Source: DATFVA01 sp963811905 (lineage in GTDB: Bacteria; Bacteroidota; Ignavibacteria; Ignavibacteriales; Ignavibacteriaceae). From it: DNA of 64,000 nt. The stretch spans positions 62,001 through 126,000 of the forward strand of contig CAWETK010000009.1 of NCBI GenBank assembly GCA_963811905.1, in the 5' to 3' direction. The position numbers were made by a program, and so were the translations under genes. The notes under the pieces are model-generated. The model was not told the DNA's origin. It saw only the letters and a list, made by a program, of their open reading frames with translations, and searched no databases. How positions within the stretch are numbered: position 1 is the first letter of the stretch; every line of letters begins with the position of its first letter. Below, in pieces: positions 18,112-25,814 of this stretch.

Positions 18112-18330
18112 TCAGTTCTCGAACAGCTTTCTAAGTTTCTTTCTGTCTTTTGTAATTCCAAGGGCCAGCATCAGTTTTATTCTTGCTTTTTGGCCATTGA
18201 GATAGTCAGCAAAAATAACTCCTATTTTGTGAAGCCATTTACCTGCACCCGGATAACCGTAAATATCAAGTGTTTCTCCTGCGGGACAACGGGAAACCAG
18301 AACAACAGGAATTCCTTTTTCGAACTGCAT
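18112..18330 (-). CDS. C-terminal part of a frameshifted L-asparaginase
   Basis: This frame continues the asparaginase after a one-base slip near 18320. Read in it, the protein goes on KGIPVVLVSRCPAGETL, GYPGAGKWLHKIGVIFADYLNGQKARIKLMLALG, the standard C-terminal part of type I asparaginases with the conserved SRCP.G and NGQKARIKL motifs. Removing one A from the run of five at the junction gives AVRKGIPVV and restores a single protein. The piece should not be seen as an independent gene. Confidence 0.8.
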   Translation of the reverse strand: MQFEKGIPVVLVSRCPAGETLDIYGYPGAGKWLHKIGVIFADYLNGQKARIKLMLALGITKDRKKLRKLFEN

Positions 18331-19087
18331 ACTTTATTCCATCAAATGCGGGCGGAGGAACATTTCCTACTCCAAGGGCTTCCACTACAATCCCTTCTAC
18401 ACCGCTATCTGCTGAGTATTTAAAAAACTTATCATCCATTCCGGCATAGACTGTAAGCATATCAACATTCGGAACGAGTTTATCCGTTTCAATAGTTTCC
18501 AGTTTCCGGGGCAGGCGGTTCAGGATGACCCTGCCATTCTGTACAAATCCCAGGCTGCCGAAATCCAGGCTTGTAAAACTGTCAATTTGTTCAGTATATA
18601 TTTTTGTTACTTCGCTTGCTGCATTTATTTCGCCATTCAGGCAAACCAGAACTCCGATATTTCTGCTGTTTTTGTTCAGGCAGATATGAATTGCGTCCAG
18701 CAGATTCCTGGGGCCATCCCACTCAGGTTCAGAACTATTCTTCATAGATCCTATTACAACGATTGGGATTTCTGTTTTTATTGTAAGATCCAGGAAATAT
18801 GCCGTCTCCTCAAGCGTATCCGTTCCGTGGGTAACGATTATGCCTGAGTAGACTTCCTCCTTCATCAACTCACGGATCTTTTTTGAAAGATCCATCATAA
18901 GCTGCGGTGTCATATGCGGTCCCGGATACTTACCAAAATCATAACATATAATATCTGCAAGCTCCTTCGCTTCCGGGATCTTATCAAGCAATTCGTCTCC
19001 TGAATACCTCGGAACGGCAGCACCGGTTTTTTTATCAATTTTCATAGAAAATGTGCCGCCTGTAAAAACAACTAAAATTTTCTTCAT
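18266..19087 (-). CDS. L-asparaginase, N-terminal part (frameshifted)
   Basis: Hydrolyses asparagine to aspartate and ammonia. VVFTGGTFSM near residue 6-15 contains the nucleophilic Thr, and IIVTHGTDTLEETAYFL (HGTD at 87-90) the second catalytic Thr-Asp pair. GSMKNSSEPEWDGPRNLLDAI and VEGIVVEALGVGNVPPPAF are further family signatures. No signal peptide, so a cytosolic type I enzyme. The frame ends with unrelated residues after DGIKYAVRK because of a one-base shift; the remaining 70 residues are in another frame (18112-18330). Either an indel in the assembly or a very recent pseudogene, since the rest is well conserved. Confidence 0.88.
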   Translation of the reverse strand: MKKILVVFTGGTFSMKIDKKTGAAVPRYSGDELLDKIPEAKELADIICYDFGKYPGPHMTPQLMMDLSKKIRELMKEEVYSGIIVTHGTDTLEETAYFLDLTIKTEIPIVVIGSMKNSSEPEWDGPRNLLDAIHICLNKNSRNIGVLVCLNGEINAASEVTKIYTEQIDSFTSLDFGSLGFVQNGRVILNRLPRKLETIETDKLVPNVDMLTVYAGMDDKFFKYSADSGVEGIVVEALGVGNVPPPAFDGIKYAVRKRNSCCSGFPLSRRRNT

Positions 19088-19254
19088 AATCTTATTGAAC
19101 TATTATTATTAGACTCTAAAATATATCGTGTAATAATTATTTATACAATTTCATATTCATCCTTTCTCTTGCTAATCCTTTTCAGGATTTCCCGGAAACT
19201 CAGTTCTGTAATGGAGACAGATCCCTCATTATTCACGGAATGAGAGTATTGAAA

Positions 19255-19342
19255 GCGAATATGAAGTGAGTATTAAACGTATGTGGAACGTATATGAAAC
19301 GTATGTGAGACGTATGTGAGACGTATGTGAAGCGTAGTAGAA
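19255..19342. repeat. Eight-unit 11-bp tandem repeat (consensus ACGTATGTGAA)
   Basis: From 19277 to 19342 six units of exactly 11 bases follow one another: ACGTATGTGGA, ACGTATATGAA, ACGTATGTGAG twice, ACGTATGTGAA, GCGTAGTAGAA. Two more diverged units (19255-19276) precede them. The period is close to one DNA turn. The spacer (19088-19474) otherwise holds no gene except the promoter-like element before nfu. Confidence 0.9.
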
Positions 19343-19423
19343 ACGGGGTAAAAATGATTAAGAATTTGCTGTGTGCAGGCATTTCTGAGAGGTGCTGGTA
19401 CGAATAATCATAATATTTTAGAC

Positions 19424-19454
19424 TTGTAGAATTTAGCTTCAAAGCTTATTTTTG
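19424..19454 (+). promoter_or_regulatory. Bacteroidota-type promoter candidate for nfu
   Basis: TTG at 19424-19426, a 20-base gap, and TATTTTTG at 19447-19454 match the Bacteroidota -33 TTTG / -7 TAnnTTTG layout. The ATG of nfu lies 20 bases further. Prediction from pattern only. Confidence 0.4.
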
Positions 19455-19474
19455 CAATTGAAAGGAGAATCCTT

Positions 19475-20017
19475 ATGCTGATGATAGAAGATGTGGAACT
19501 GACACCGAATCCACAAGCTTTGAAATTTATTTTGAATGAGAAATTATTAAACCTTGAAACCAGGCAATTCCCCGATAAAGGAACGGCGAAAGATGATCCC
19601 TTGGCTGCCGGTATTTTCGATATCGACGGGGTAGTTTCTGTTTTTTATATGGATAAATTCGTTACTATTGAAAAGTCACCCAAAGCCAGCTGGGGACAAA
19701 TACAAAAACCCTTAATAGAATTCATAAGAAATTTTGATAAAAGCGCTATTCCCGCTGAGAAAGAGGCAGAACCCTTCAACGGAAGTGATAACGAACTCCT
19801 TAAAAAGATTAACTCGCTTCTTGATATGAGAGTAAGGCCTGCTCTGGCCGGTGACGGGGGAGGACTTCAGGTATTGGGATTAGACGGCTATACAGTAAAA
19901 ATCCGTTACCAGGGAGCCTGCGGAAGCTGTCCAAGCTCCATCAGCGGAACCTTAAGAGCTATTGAAGGACTGCTTAAAAGAGACATTCATCCATCGCTGG
20001 AAGTAGTTTCCGCATAA
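19475..20017 (+). CDS. Nfu-type iron-sulfur cluster scaffold
   Basis: A 180-residue carrier for Fe-S clusters. The N-terminal Nfu_N domain (1-90) shows TPNPQALKFILNEKLL and a IDGVVSVFYMDKFVTIEK core. The C-terminal NifU-like domain (105-180) has LLDMRVRPALAGDGGGLQVL and GACGSCPSS with cluster ligands Cys149 and Cys152 (CxxC). The same domain order is found in mitochondrial NFU1 and bacterial NfuA-like proteins. It likely passes 4Fe-4S clusters to enzymes such as the aconitase and the radical SAM protein in this window. AAAGGAGA precedes the ATG; an ATG six bases later is also possible. A strong terminator follows. Confidence 0.92.
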   Translation: MLMIEDVELTPNPQALKFILNEKLLNLETRQFPDKGTAKDDPLAAGIFDIDGVVSVFYMDKFVTIEKSPKASWGQIQKPLIEFIRNFDKSAIPAEKEAEPFNGSDNELLKKINSLLDMRVRPALAGDGGGLQVLGLDGYTVKIRYQGACGSCPSSISGTLRAIEGLLKRDIHPSLEVVSA

Positions 20018-20046
20018 AATATTTTCTCGTGTACTCACTAGTGTCC

Positions 20047-20079
20047 GGGGAAGAAATCTGATATTTCTTCCCCTTTTTT
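20047..20079 (+). terminator. Rho-independent terminator after nfu
   Basis: Perfect 11-base stem GGGGAAGAAAT / ATTTCTTCCCC with a 5-base loop, followed by six T. It lies 30 bases past the nfu stop. Confidence 0.95.
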
Positions 20080-20131
20080 AATGTGACTCCTGAACTTTTT
20101 TCATTAAGATTGGAGCACCCTGAATCTTAAA

Positions 20132-20203
20132 TCACTTAATTAATAACATCTTCTTCGAGCTTATGTAATCATTTACGCGGAGTGATTCATAACCGTACTC
20201 CAA
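20132..20203 (-). pseudogene. Decayed T9SS C-terminal sorting tail
   Basis: The minus strand reads LEYGYESLRVNDYISSKKMLLIK then TGA. The last part, SLRVND.ISSKKMLLIK, is the typical end of a type A T9SS sorting domain (GVY.Y.L...d...skKMlLiK). It is cut off upstream by an in-frame TAA at 20204-20206 and no start fits. Fragments of the preceding NL.SGVY segment can be guessed in other frames, so this is a remnant of a secreted-protein gene whose body is lost. The neighbouring propeller-like lipoprotein ends at its own stop at 20293 and may or may not be the former owner. Confidence 0.6.
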
Positions 20204-20292
20204 TTACTGATTAGAAGGTTCGGGTGAGGTTCTGTCCAGACAATATCTGTTTAAGAAAAATAAAGTTTTTCATAAATTTCCCTTTCTTAAAT

Positions 20293-21123
20293 TTATTCCC
20301 TTGTACCAATGAATATCTTTGCAACTGGTATGGTATTAAATCCAACTGCAAAGATTTTGTCGCCTGTTAAATAAACACCGTATAAAGCATTATATTCTTG
20401 ACTGATTTCATTCTTAAAGTTGTACCAATCCTCACCATTGAAGTGTACCAAAGTATTCCCAGGTCCTACTCCAACAATCTCGCCTGTCTCCTTATTTCCT
20501 CTTATTCTGTACATATTCCCCGGGATGTCGAACCAGCTGCCACCGAAGTAATGGAAAGATGATGAGCCAGCTATATAATAATCCTCACGGTTTACTACAT
20601 AAGCTGAAGCGAATAGTGTTCCGTTAAGATCTAACTCATTAACAGTCCGCCATTCCTGCCCATTAAAACTTAAAACAGTGCTTGGGAGAGTACCAATGTT
20701 CCCCACTGCAAGAATGAAATTATGTTCAATTCCATATATATCACTAATGAATATGCTGGTAGGGACTTGCATTACTGAGGCGTTATTTCCATTCCAATGG
20801 ATTATTTTGCCCCAGTAATTTCCGAAATACATATCATTGCTACTCGTTCCCCAGAGTGAGGTGTAGGGGATGTTGTCATTAAATACCGGGTATCTTTCTG
20901 TCAATTCCACCCAGGTATTACTGTTGAATTGAAATATACCACCTCCTGCCAGCCAGATATCAGTATTTGAGAATCCAAATACTGCCTGAGAGCCACCGTT
21001 TTTTTTCACTGCCTTCCATTCTATACCATTCCATTTCAGAGCTCCATAGGCAGTATCATTAATGATTATAGTCCCCACCGCCCAGACATTATTCTCATCT
21101 GTTCCCCAGACATCATAGAGCAC
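20293..21123 (-). CDS. Propeller-like repeat part of a frame-disrupted lipoprotein
   Basis: This frame holds 276 residues of repeated W-rich units: VWGTDENNVWAVG, KWNGIEWKAV, NTDIWLAGGGIFQFNSNTWVEL, SLWGTSSNDMYFG, IIHWNGNNASV, LSFNGQEWRTV, LVHFNGEDWYNF. Each unit pairs a D/N-dW-aVG strand with a hyNG..W strand, as in the beta-propeller proteins often misnamed glucosyltransferases in Ignavibacteria. The frame is open upstream to about 21215, where ITAITLAATSHNYTWQEYNIG (similar to the family's DTTSHNFTWQ linker) would join it to the N-terminal part at 21203-21595. It is the main body of an envelope protein of unknown ligand. Confidence 0.65.
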   Translation of the reverse strand: MLYDVWGTDENNVWAVGTIIINDTAYGALKWNGIEWKAVKKNGGSQAVFGFSNTDIWLAGGGIFQFNSNTWVELTERYPVFNDNIPYTSLWGTSSNDMYFGNYWGKIIHWNGNNASVMQVPTSIFISDIYGIEHNFILAVGNIGTLPSTVLSFNGQEWRTVNELDLNGTLFASAYVVNREDYYIAGSSSFHYFGGSWFDIPGNMYRIRGNKETGEIVGVGPGNTLVHFNGEDWYNFKNEISQEYNALYGVYLTGDKIFAVGFNTIPVAKIFIGTRE

Positions 21124-21202
21124 ACTCTGCCAGTTGCCTATATTGTACTCCTGCCAGGTGTAGTTATGTGATGTTGCAGCAAGTGTTATTGCAGTTATCC
21201 GA

Positions 21203-21595
21203 TTACTGGTATCTCTCCTTTCCCTGCCGTATCTTCTGTAACTGCATAGTAGCTGTATTCTGTATTAACTGAAGCCCATTCCCGTTATTGTCATCTATTG
21301 TGGTTGTGTCTGTTACCAGTATTGAATATTCTGCAATCAGTGTTTCAGCTGAGTTGAATATTCTGAAGAGCTTAATCCTCAGGGAGGAATCATTTATTGT
21401 TGACTGAATATTAAGCTCTATGCTTCTATGGGTCGTGCCTTCGACTGAAATTGTAACGGTATCTTTTACTACAGGAGGAGGTTCTATAGGAGGGATAACA
21501 GGATTATCCTTCTTGCAGGAAGAGAGCAGGATAAGGATTACAAAAGCAAGACTGACTAAACCTGAGGGAAAATATTCCCTTTTTTCTTTTTTCAT
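21203..21595 (-). CDS. Lipoprotein N-terminal part (fibronectin-like) of the frame-disrupted propeller protein
   Basis: Starts MKKEKREYFPSG, then a hydrophobic helix and ILLSSCKKD, a lipobox with Cys, so an envelope lipoprotein. A proline-rich linker (NPVIPPIEPPPVVKDTV) and a beta-rich FN3-like domain follow (HRSIELNIQSTINDSSLRIKLFRIF). The native frame seems to slip near 21275, continuing as SVNTEYSYYAVTEDTAGK, and again near 21215 into the propeller frame. Two single-base losses explain this. As sequenced it gives only 130 residues, the last twenty of which are out of frame. Confidence 0.65.
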   Translation of the reverse strand: MKKEKREYFPSGLVSLAFVILILLSSCKKDNPVIPPIEPPPVVKDTVTISVEGTTHRSIELNIQSTINDSSLRIKLFRIFNSAETLIAEYSILVTDTTTIDDNNGNGLQLIQNTATMQLQKIRQGKERYQ

Positions 21596-22069
21596 TTTAA
21601 TTATCTCATATGTATGAGTTTAAATGGCAGATTACGGCCTTAAATATCCGTACAATACTTTATGAACTCAAACCATATGACCTCCTTTCCCTTATCATTG
21701 TTACGGGGATAAATACAATATCAGGCAAAATCATGGATATAAAGCATAATAAGTGCTCAATGACTATTAGTTTTTCTGATAATTATATTCGCATATCTAT
21801 CCCCAATGAATACTGAACAATTAAGCGGTTTCAGGAAATGCCGCACTCTATCCGCCTATTTCATAGTACCCCCTTGTGAGCGCTGTTCAAAAGTCTATAA
21901 TTATTATTTCAAAGTCAAATTAAATTGCTGCTGAGATAGCCTGATTGAGTTTTGCTGTGCACTATTCTTCCTAGAATTTGATAAATCAAATTCTGCTCTT
22001 CCTGAAGAATTTAATAAATCAAATTCCTACACATATTCCTTCATGCTTGTTTTTTTTCTATATTCATTT
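21596..22069. other. Long spacer with a duplicated palindrome
   Basis: About 470 bases between the lipoprotein and ogt. The only clear structures are the two palindromes at 21974-22026. A 68-codon open frame (21610-21816) has no ribosome site and unconvincing composition, so I do not call it. Promoters for both flanking genes should lie here. Confidence 0.4.
21974..22026. repeat. Two tandem copies of a 20-bp palindrome, 33-bp period
   Basis: GAATTTGATAAATCAAATTC (21974-21993) and GAATTTAATAAATCAAATTC (22007-22026), each preceded by CTTCCT plus three or four bases. Each is a near-perfect inverted repeat of nine bases around AA. The layout (short palindromes in tandem in a spacer) resembles the unrelated GCGATTC array at 17696. 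Confidence 0.85.
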
Positions 22070-22771
22070 ATGAAAAATTATGATAATTTTTATTATACAT
22101 CTTTCAGGCTGTACGATATCAATTTCAAAATTTTTGCAACAAAAAAGGGGCTGCATAAAATTCATCTTAATGATAAAAGTGTGAATCCCAAAGCTGAGCA
22201 AGCCACAACACTTCAGCAGGATGATCCTTATTTTTTTAATATCTATACTCAGCTTGAGGAATATTTCAATCGTGAGAGAAAGAAATTTGACATTCCTCTT
22301 GATATTACAGGAACAGATTTCCAGATGAATGTGTGGAAGGAACTATCAAAAATTCCATACGGGAAAGTAGTATCATACAAAGAGATCGCTGAAAGAGTCG
22401 GAGGCGGGAATTATGTCAGAGCAGTAGGGAGGGCAAACGGCCGGAACCCGGTTCCAATTATAATTCCCTGTCACCGGGTAATCGAAACGAACGGTAAACT
22501 GGGAGGGTATTCAGGAGGTGTGGGAATTAAAGAAAAGCTGCTGGAACTTGAAGGAAGTTTAAGTATGGAATTATTCTCAATAAAAAAACCCGGAATAAAT
22601 CATCCCGGGTTCCAAATCCGACCATACAAAATTTTACGCAACCAATTCTATGTCAACTTCAGAATCATCCTCGTAATCATCTTCGAAGAACAACTGCCCG
22701 TTGTTTGTCATAAGGATTTCATTCATTTCATCCTGGAAGAAGAACTTATCGTCATCGAATGCAGGCATTAG
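22070..22771 (+). CDS. ogt: O6-methylguanine-DNA methyltransferase (Ogt) with suspicious C-terminal read-through
   Basis: Direct reversal of O6-alkylguanine. The N-terminal RNase H-like domain (1-75) is followed by the DNA-binding/active domain with TDFQMNVWKELSKIPYGKVVSYKEIA, the arginine finger segment YVRAVGRANGRNP and IIPCHRVIE with acceptor Cys134. The family normally ends about LLELEG (residue 162, position 22555). Here the frame runs on for 70 residues, through the kamA terminator and antisense to the kamA end. A TAA sits in another frame at 22558-22560, so a one-base shift near there would give a normal end. The ATG at 22070 starts the fold; an earlier ATG at 22043 is possible. Confidence 0.9.
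   Translation: MKNYDNFYYTSFRLYDINFKIFATKKGLHKIHLNDKSVNPKAEQATTLQQDDPYFFNIYTQLEEYFNRERKKFDIPLDITGTDFQMNVWKELSKIPYGKVVSYKEIAERVGGGNYVRAVGRANGRNPVPIIIPCHRVIETNGKLGGYSGGVGIKEKLLELEGSLSMELFSIKKPGINHPGFQIRPYKILRNQFYVNFRIILVIIFEEQLPVVCHKDFIHFILEEELIVIECRH
22582..22611 (-). terminator. Rho-independent terminator of kamA
   Basis: On the minus strand AACCCGG, an 11-base loop, CCGGGTT then TTTTT. It lies about 22 bases past the kamA stop and inside the over-long ogt frame. Confidence 0.9.
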
Positions 22772-24019
22772 TTCTGTGTACCATGATACATCGGGATCAT
22801 ATTTAGCAAAGAAGGGACGTTTGCACCATTCGGGATTCCGTGCCTGCAAAAGAGTGAGCACGAAAACTTTTTCTCCTCTTACTTCAGCTATACCTTCAAT
22901 TGCAACCTTTCCCGGGAGGGATGACATCGACGGCCCGCGTACCGTTCTGCTAAGTCCGGAAACCTGAACGTAAGCATCGCGGAAAATATTATAAGCTCTT
23001 TCAAGCGGTATTTCAAAATAATTTTTCGCTCCGGTATTCCGTTCAACAAAGAAATAATAAGGGATACACCCGAGATTAACCTGATCTTTCCACATTTTTG
23101 CCCAGACAGCCGGGTCATCGTTGATGTGCTTAATCAAAGGCGATTGAGTTCTGATCTGTGCGCCTGTATTCCTTATCCTTCTTATGGCCTCATGTGAAAC
23201 ATCTGTGGAAAGTTCCTTCCAGTGGTTATAGTGACCCATAATGGCAAGGTGTTTCCCGGATTTAACAACCCGTTCAAAGAGTTCGAGCAGACCATCAGCT
23301 TCTTTATCGGTTACATATTTATAAGGCCAGTAGGCAACTGATTTAGTCCCTATCCTTATTGACCGGATATGTTCAAATTCCGGTTCGAGCAGCGGTTCAA
23401 TGTAAGCTTTTATATTATTAAGACCCATTATCATCGGGTCACCGCCGGTAAGAAGAATATCCGAGACTTCTTTATGTTTGCTCAGATAGCTCTGAAATCT
23501 TCTGGATTCGTCAGTAGCAAATCTAAGGTCGTTCATTCCTACAAACTGCGCCCACCTGAAACAGAAAGTACAGTAGGCATGGCATGTTTGTCCGCTCGAA
23601 GGAAAGATGAGTACAGTTTCCCTGTACTTATGCTGAACACCGGGTACTGGTTCGTCATCGAGTTTGGGAACATTTTCAGTCATTTGTCCGGCCGGGTGAG
23701 GATTCAGTTCGAGTCTCAAATCATCAATGACTTCTTTAATTTCAGCCTGGGACAAATTGCGCTTTAATGCATCTGCCATTCTTGTGAATTGATCGTCTGT
23801 CAGCATATCTTTCTGAAGAAACGTAAGCTGATAGATAGGATCATCAGGAACATTATTCCAATCGATCAATTCTTCTACAACGTAATTATTGGTTCTGAAG
23901 GGGAGGACGTGTGAAACAACATTTAAAGCAAACTTTTCATCTCTGTTAAGAATTTTAAGTTGAGGGATGCCGTCTATATCCTTCAGACCGTAGAATTTCA
24001 TTTTTCTGGGGGTTATCAT
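22634..24019 (-). CDS. KamA-family radical SAM aminomutase (lysine 2,3-aminomutase-like)
   Basis: A 461-residue radical SAM enzyme. CHAYCTFCF holds the 4Fe-4S ligands Cys146, Cys150, Cys153 in the CxxxCxxC spacing. LLTGGDPMIM is the GGDP motif, and SSLPGK places the PLP-binding Lys at 371, as in lysine 2,3-aminomutase. The C terminus is acidic (FFEDDYEDDSEVDIELVA). Such enzymes move an amino group from C2 to C3 of lysine or a related amino acid; the N-terminal DWNNVPDDPIYQLTFLQ region differs somewhat from clostridial LAM, so the substrate (lysine, glutamate or other) is uncertain. Beta-lysine or beta-glutamate made this way can serve as osmolytes. Monocistronic with terminator. Confidence 0.85.
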   Translation of the reverse strand: MITPRKMKFYGLKDIDGIPQLKILNRDEKFALNVVSHVLPFRTNNYVVEELIDWNNVPDDPIYQLTFLQKDMLTDDQFTRMADALKRNLSQAEIKEVIDDLRLELNPHPAGQMTENVPKLDDEPVPGVQHKYRETVLIFPSSGQTCHAYCTFCFRWAQFVGMNDLRFATDESRRFQSYLSKHKEVSDILLTGGDPMIMGLNNIKAYIEPLLEPEFEHIRSIRIGTKSVAYWPYKYVTDKEADGLLELFERVVKSGKHLAIMGHYNHWKELSTDVSHEAIRRIRNTGAQIRTQSPLIKHINDDPAVWAKMWKDQVNLGCIPYYFFVERNTGAKNYFEIPLERAYNIFRDAYVQVSGLSRTVRGPSMSSLPGKVAIEGIAEVRGEKVFVLTLLQARNPEWCKRPFFAKYDPDVSWYTELMPAFDDDKFFFQDEMNEILMTNNGQLFFEDDYEDDSEVDIELVA

Positions 24020-24210
24020 GATAACATTCCTCCGGATTGTGGATGAATATAGAGTAATTAGATATTGTCGTGTACTTGTTAAGACAAGTAAGTATCAGGA
24101 AAAGTCAGAAACAGACCGATTTTCGTGATTTGGTAGTAAGAGATAAGATAAAAAAAAATCCTTCTTTGTCAAGGATATTCTACGGCATTTCAGTGTTTTT
24201 GGAAGAGATG

Positions 24211-24234
24211 AAAAAAGCGGTGAATATACCGCTT
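24211..24234 (-). terminator. Terminator of the small basic protein gene
   Basis: Minus strand AAGCGGT, loop of six, ACCGCTT then TTTT. It starts eight bases after the stop of the 54-residue gene. Confidence 0.9.
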
Positions 24235-24242
24235 ATTTTCAT

Positions 24243-24407
24243 CTATTTAAGTTCAGTTACCTTGCTGATATCGTCAATTTTTACAAATTTCTCATTGAAT
24301 TTGTAAGAGCCTTTGCTCGTTTTAACTGTTTTAATAAGTTTTACGCTTATTCCTTCAGTTTTCTTCTTTGCTTTGGCTTTATCTGCGAAACTTTGTTGTT
24401 TGGCCAT
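24243..24407 (-). CDS. Small basic protein of 54 residues
   Basis: The minus strand encodes MAKQQSFADKAKAKKKTEGISV, then KLIKTVKTSKGSYKFNEKFVKIDDISKVTEL and TAG. The start has GGAGATATAA, a strong ribosome site, and a clear terminator follows, so it is a real transcription unit. It is Lys-rich (pI basic), without Cys, and has no membrane segment. From memory, similar very short proteins starting MAK..SFADKA are widespread in Bacteroidota and Ignavibacteria without known function. A role with nucleic acids or ribosomes is possible but only a guess. Confidence 0.8.
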   Translation of the reverse strand: MAKQQSFADKAKAKKKTEGISVKLIKTVKTSKGSYKFNEKFVKIDDISKVTELK

Positions 24408-24569
24408 TTATATCTCCTAATATTAAAGGGAGACAAATATAGAAAATACAATTCTCAAATAAAAGGGGAGCAAAAGGAAATCTTTGGGCCAGGCAGGAAG
24501 GTAAGTGGTTACGTAATGAAAAAAGATATAAAATTATAATAAATGATTAACTTTCAGGCGTGGAGCAGT

Positions 24570-25037
24570 CTAAATCACATCCTTAAAAATAGCTGATGTA
24601 ATTTTTGCAAGATCCAGGGGATAGATTCTGATCTGCATCCCTCTTATTCCGCCGCTAATATAGATTATTTCAAGGATTTGCGCAGTTTCTTCAATTATTA
24701 CAGGATAATTTTTCTTCATCCCGATGGGAGAGCATCCTCCTCGTACATAGCCTGTAAGCGGCAGAAGTTCATTCATTTTAATCATTTCTATTTTTTTGCT
24801 TCCACTGGCGACAGCAGCCTTTTTCAGGTTCAGCTCCTGGTTTACAGGTACGCAGAAGACAAAAATTTCATTTTGATCGTTTCTGGTAACCAATGTTTTA
24901 AATACCGTTTCCTCATCTGCATTTATCTTGCGTGCAGCAGAGGTACCGCTTAAATCATTCTCATCCACGTCATAGCTAAAAGTTTTGTGCGGTATTTTTT
25001 GGGCTTCAAGAATACGGACTGCATTGGTTTTGTTCAT
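24570..25037 (-). CDS. ybaK: Cys-tRNA(Pro)/Cys-tRNA(Cys) deacylase YbaK
   Basis: A 155-residue trans-editing protein that clears Cys-tRNA(Pro). Typical YbaK/EbsC features: N-terminal NAVRILEAQKIPHKTFSYD, ADEETVFKTLVTRND with the conserved Lys, IFVFCVPVNQELNLKKAA, and GYVRGGCSPIGMKKNYP, the signature loop of this subgroup. It lies three bases after the stop of the ABC ATPase at 25041-25814, so it is probably the last gene of that operon, with no evident functional link. Confidence 0.93.
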   Translation of the reverse strand: MNKTNAVRILEAQKIPHKTFSYDVDENDLSGTSAARKINADEETVFKTLVTRNDQNEIFVFCVPVNQELNLKKAAVASGSKKIEMIKMNELLPLTGYVRGGCSPIGMKKNYPVIIEETAQILEIIYISGGIRGMQIRIYPLDLAKITSAIFKDVI

Positions 25038-25040
25038 AAA

Positions 25041-25814
25041 CTAAAAGACCGATTTCAATTCATCGTAACTAAGATTATAATCTTCTGAGTTTATCAGAAA
25101 TTTTGTATAAGGATGCTTTGGTGAATTAAAGATATCCTCTGTGGTTCCTTTTTCAACCAGTTTACCTTTATAAATAATAACTATCTCATCGCACAATTTT
25201 CTGAGGATCCTGAGATTATGAGCTATGCAGATCAGTGTAATATCAAACTCCTCTTTTATTTTTATAAAGAGGTTTAATAAATTCAACTGAGATTCAGGAT
25301 CCTGAGCAGAAAAGGGTTCATCAAGGATTAATAGTTCAGGTTCTACCGCAAGCAGCCTTGCTAAGGCTGCTCTCTGCTGTTCGCCGCCGCTTAATTCAGA
25401 TCCCTTTCGTCCCCATAAATCTTCAGAAAAGTTCAGAGAACGGAAAAGACCGTTCCTTATGTTAACAATTTCCTTTTTACCGAATCTCAATCTAACAGCT
25501 TCATCCACCATATCAGAAACTTTCCGGAAAGGATTCAGTATCTCCCCATTGTTCTGAAACAATATCTGCACCGGATGAATTTTTTTATTTTTCGGTTCCA
25601 TAGTATGATCGAAAATAATTTCCCCGGTGACCGGTTTGAGTATTCCGGCAAGAAGTTTCCCAAGAGTAGTCTTTCCGCTTCCCGATTCTCCGGCTATCCC
25701 GAGTGTTTTTTTCTGTTCCAGTTTAAAAGAAATATCCTTCAGGATGGGTATATCATCTGCTTTGCCTTTAACAGAGAATGAAAGATTTTTAACTTCAAGG
25801 AGGCTGCTGTTCAT
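25041..25814 (-). CDS. Peptide ABC transporter ATP-binding protein (OppF/DppF-like)
   Basis: A 257-residue ATPase. Walker A is GESGSGKTT (about 40-48), the signature is LSGGEQQR, Walker B is LLILDEPFSAQD and the H-loop is CIAHNLRIL. LEQKKTLGIAGESGSGKTTLGKLLAGILKP matches the OppF type. The end GTTEDIFNSPKHPYTKFLI is the canonical OppD/F tail (NPKHPYT..L), though the following oligopeptide domain is short. Its ATG overlaps the upstream ATPase stop by four bases. The substrate-binding protein and permeases of the same system start divergently at 26646. Confidence 0.9.
   Translation of the reverse strand: MNSSLLEVKNLSFSVKGKADDIPILKDISFKLEQKKTLGIAGESGSGKTTLGKLLAGILKPVTGEIIFDHTMEPKNKKIHPVQILFQNNGEILNPFRKVSDMVDEAVRLRFGKKEIVNIRNGLFRSLNFSEDLWGRKGSELSGGEQQRAALARLLAVEPELLILDEPFSAQDPESQLNLLNLFIKIKEEFDITLICIAHNLRILRKLCDEIVIIYKGKLVEKGTTEDIFNSPKHPYTKFLINSEDYNLSYDELKSVF

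Noticed and set aside
19233..19442. Minus-strand 69-codon open frame
   Set aside because: It only translates the 11-bp tandem repeat and has no ribosome site.
21610..21816. Plus-strand 68-codon open frame in the spacer before ogt
   Set aside because: No ribosome site, no recognisable motif, AT-rich composition like the surrounding spacer.
24070..24306. Plus-strand 78-codon open frame
   Set aside because: It lies antisense to the small 54-residue gene and its terminator; no support.
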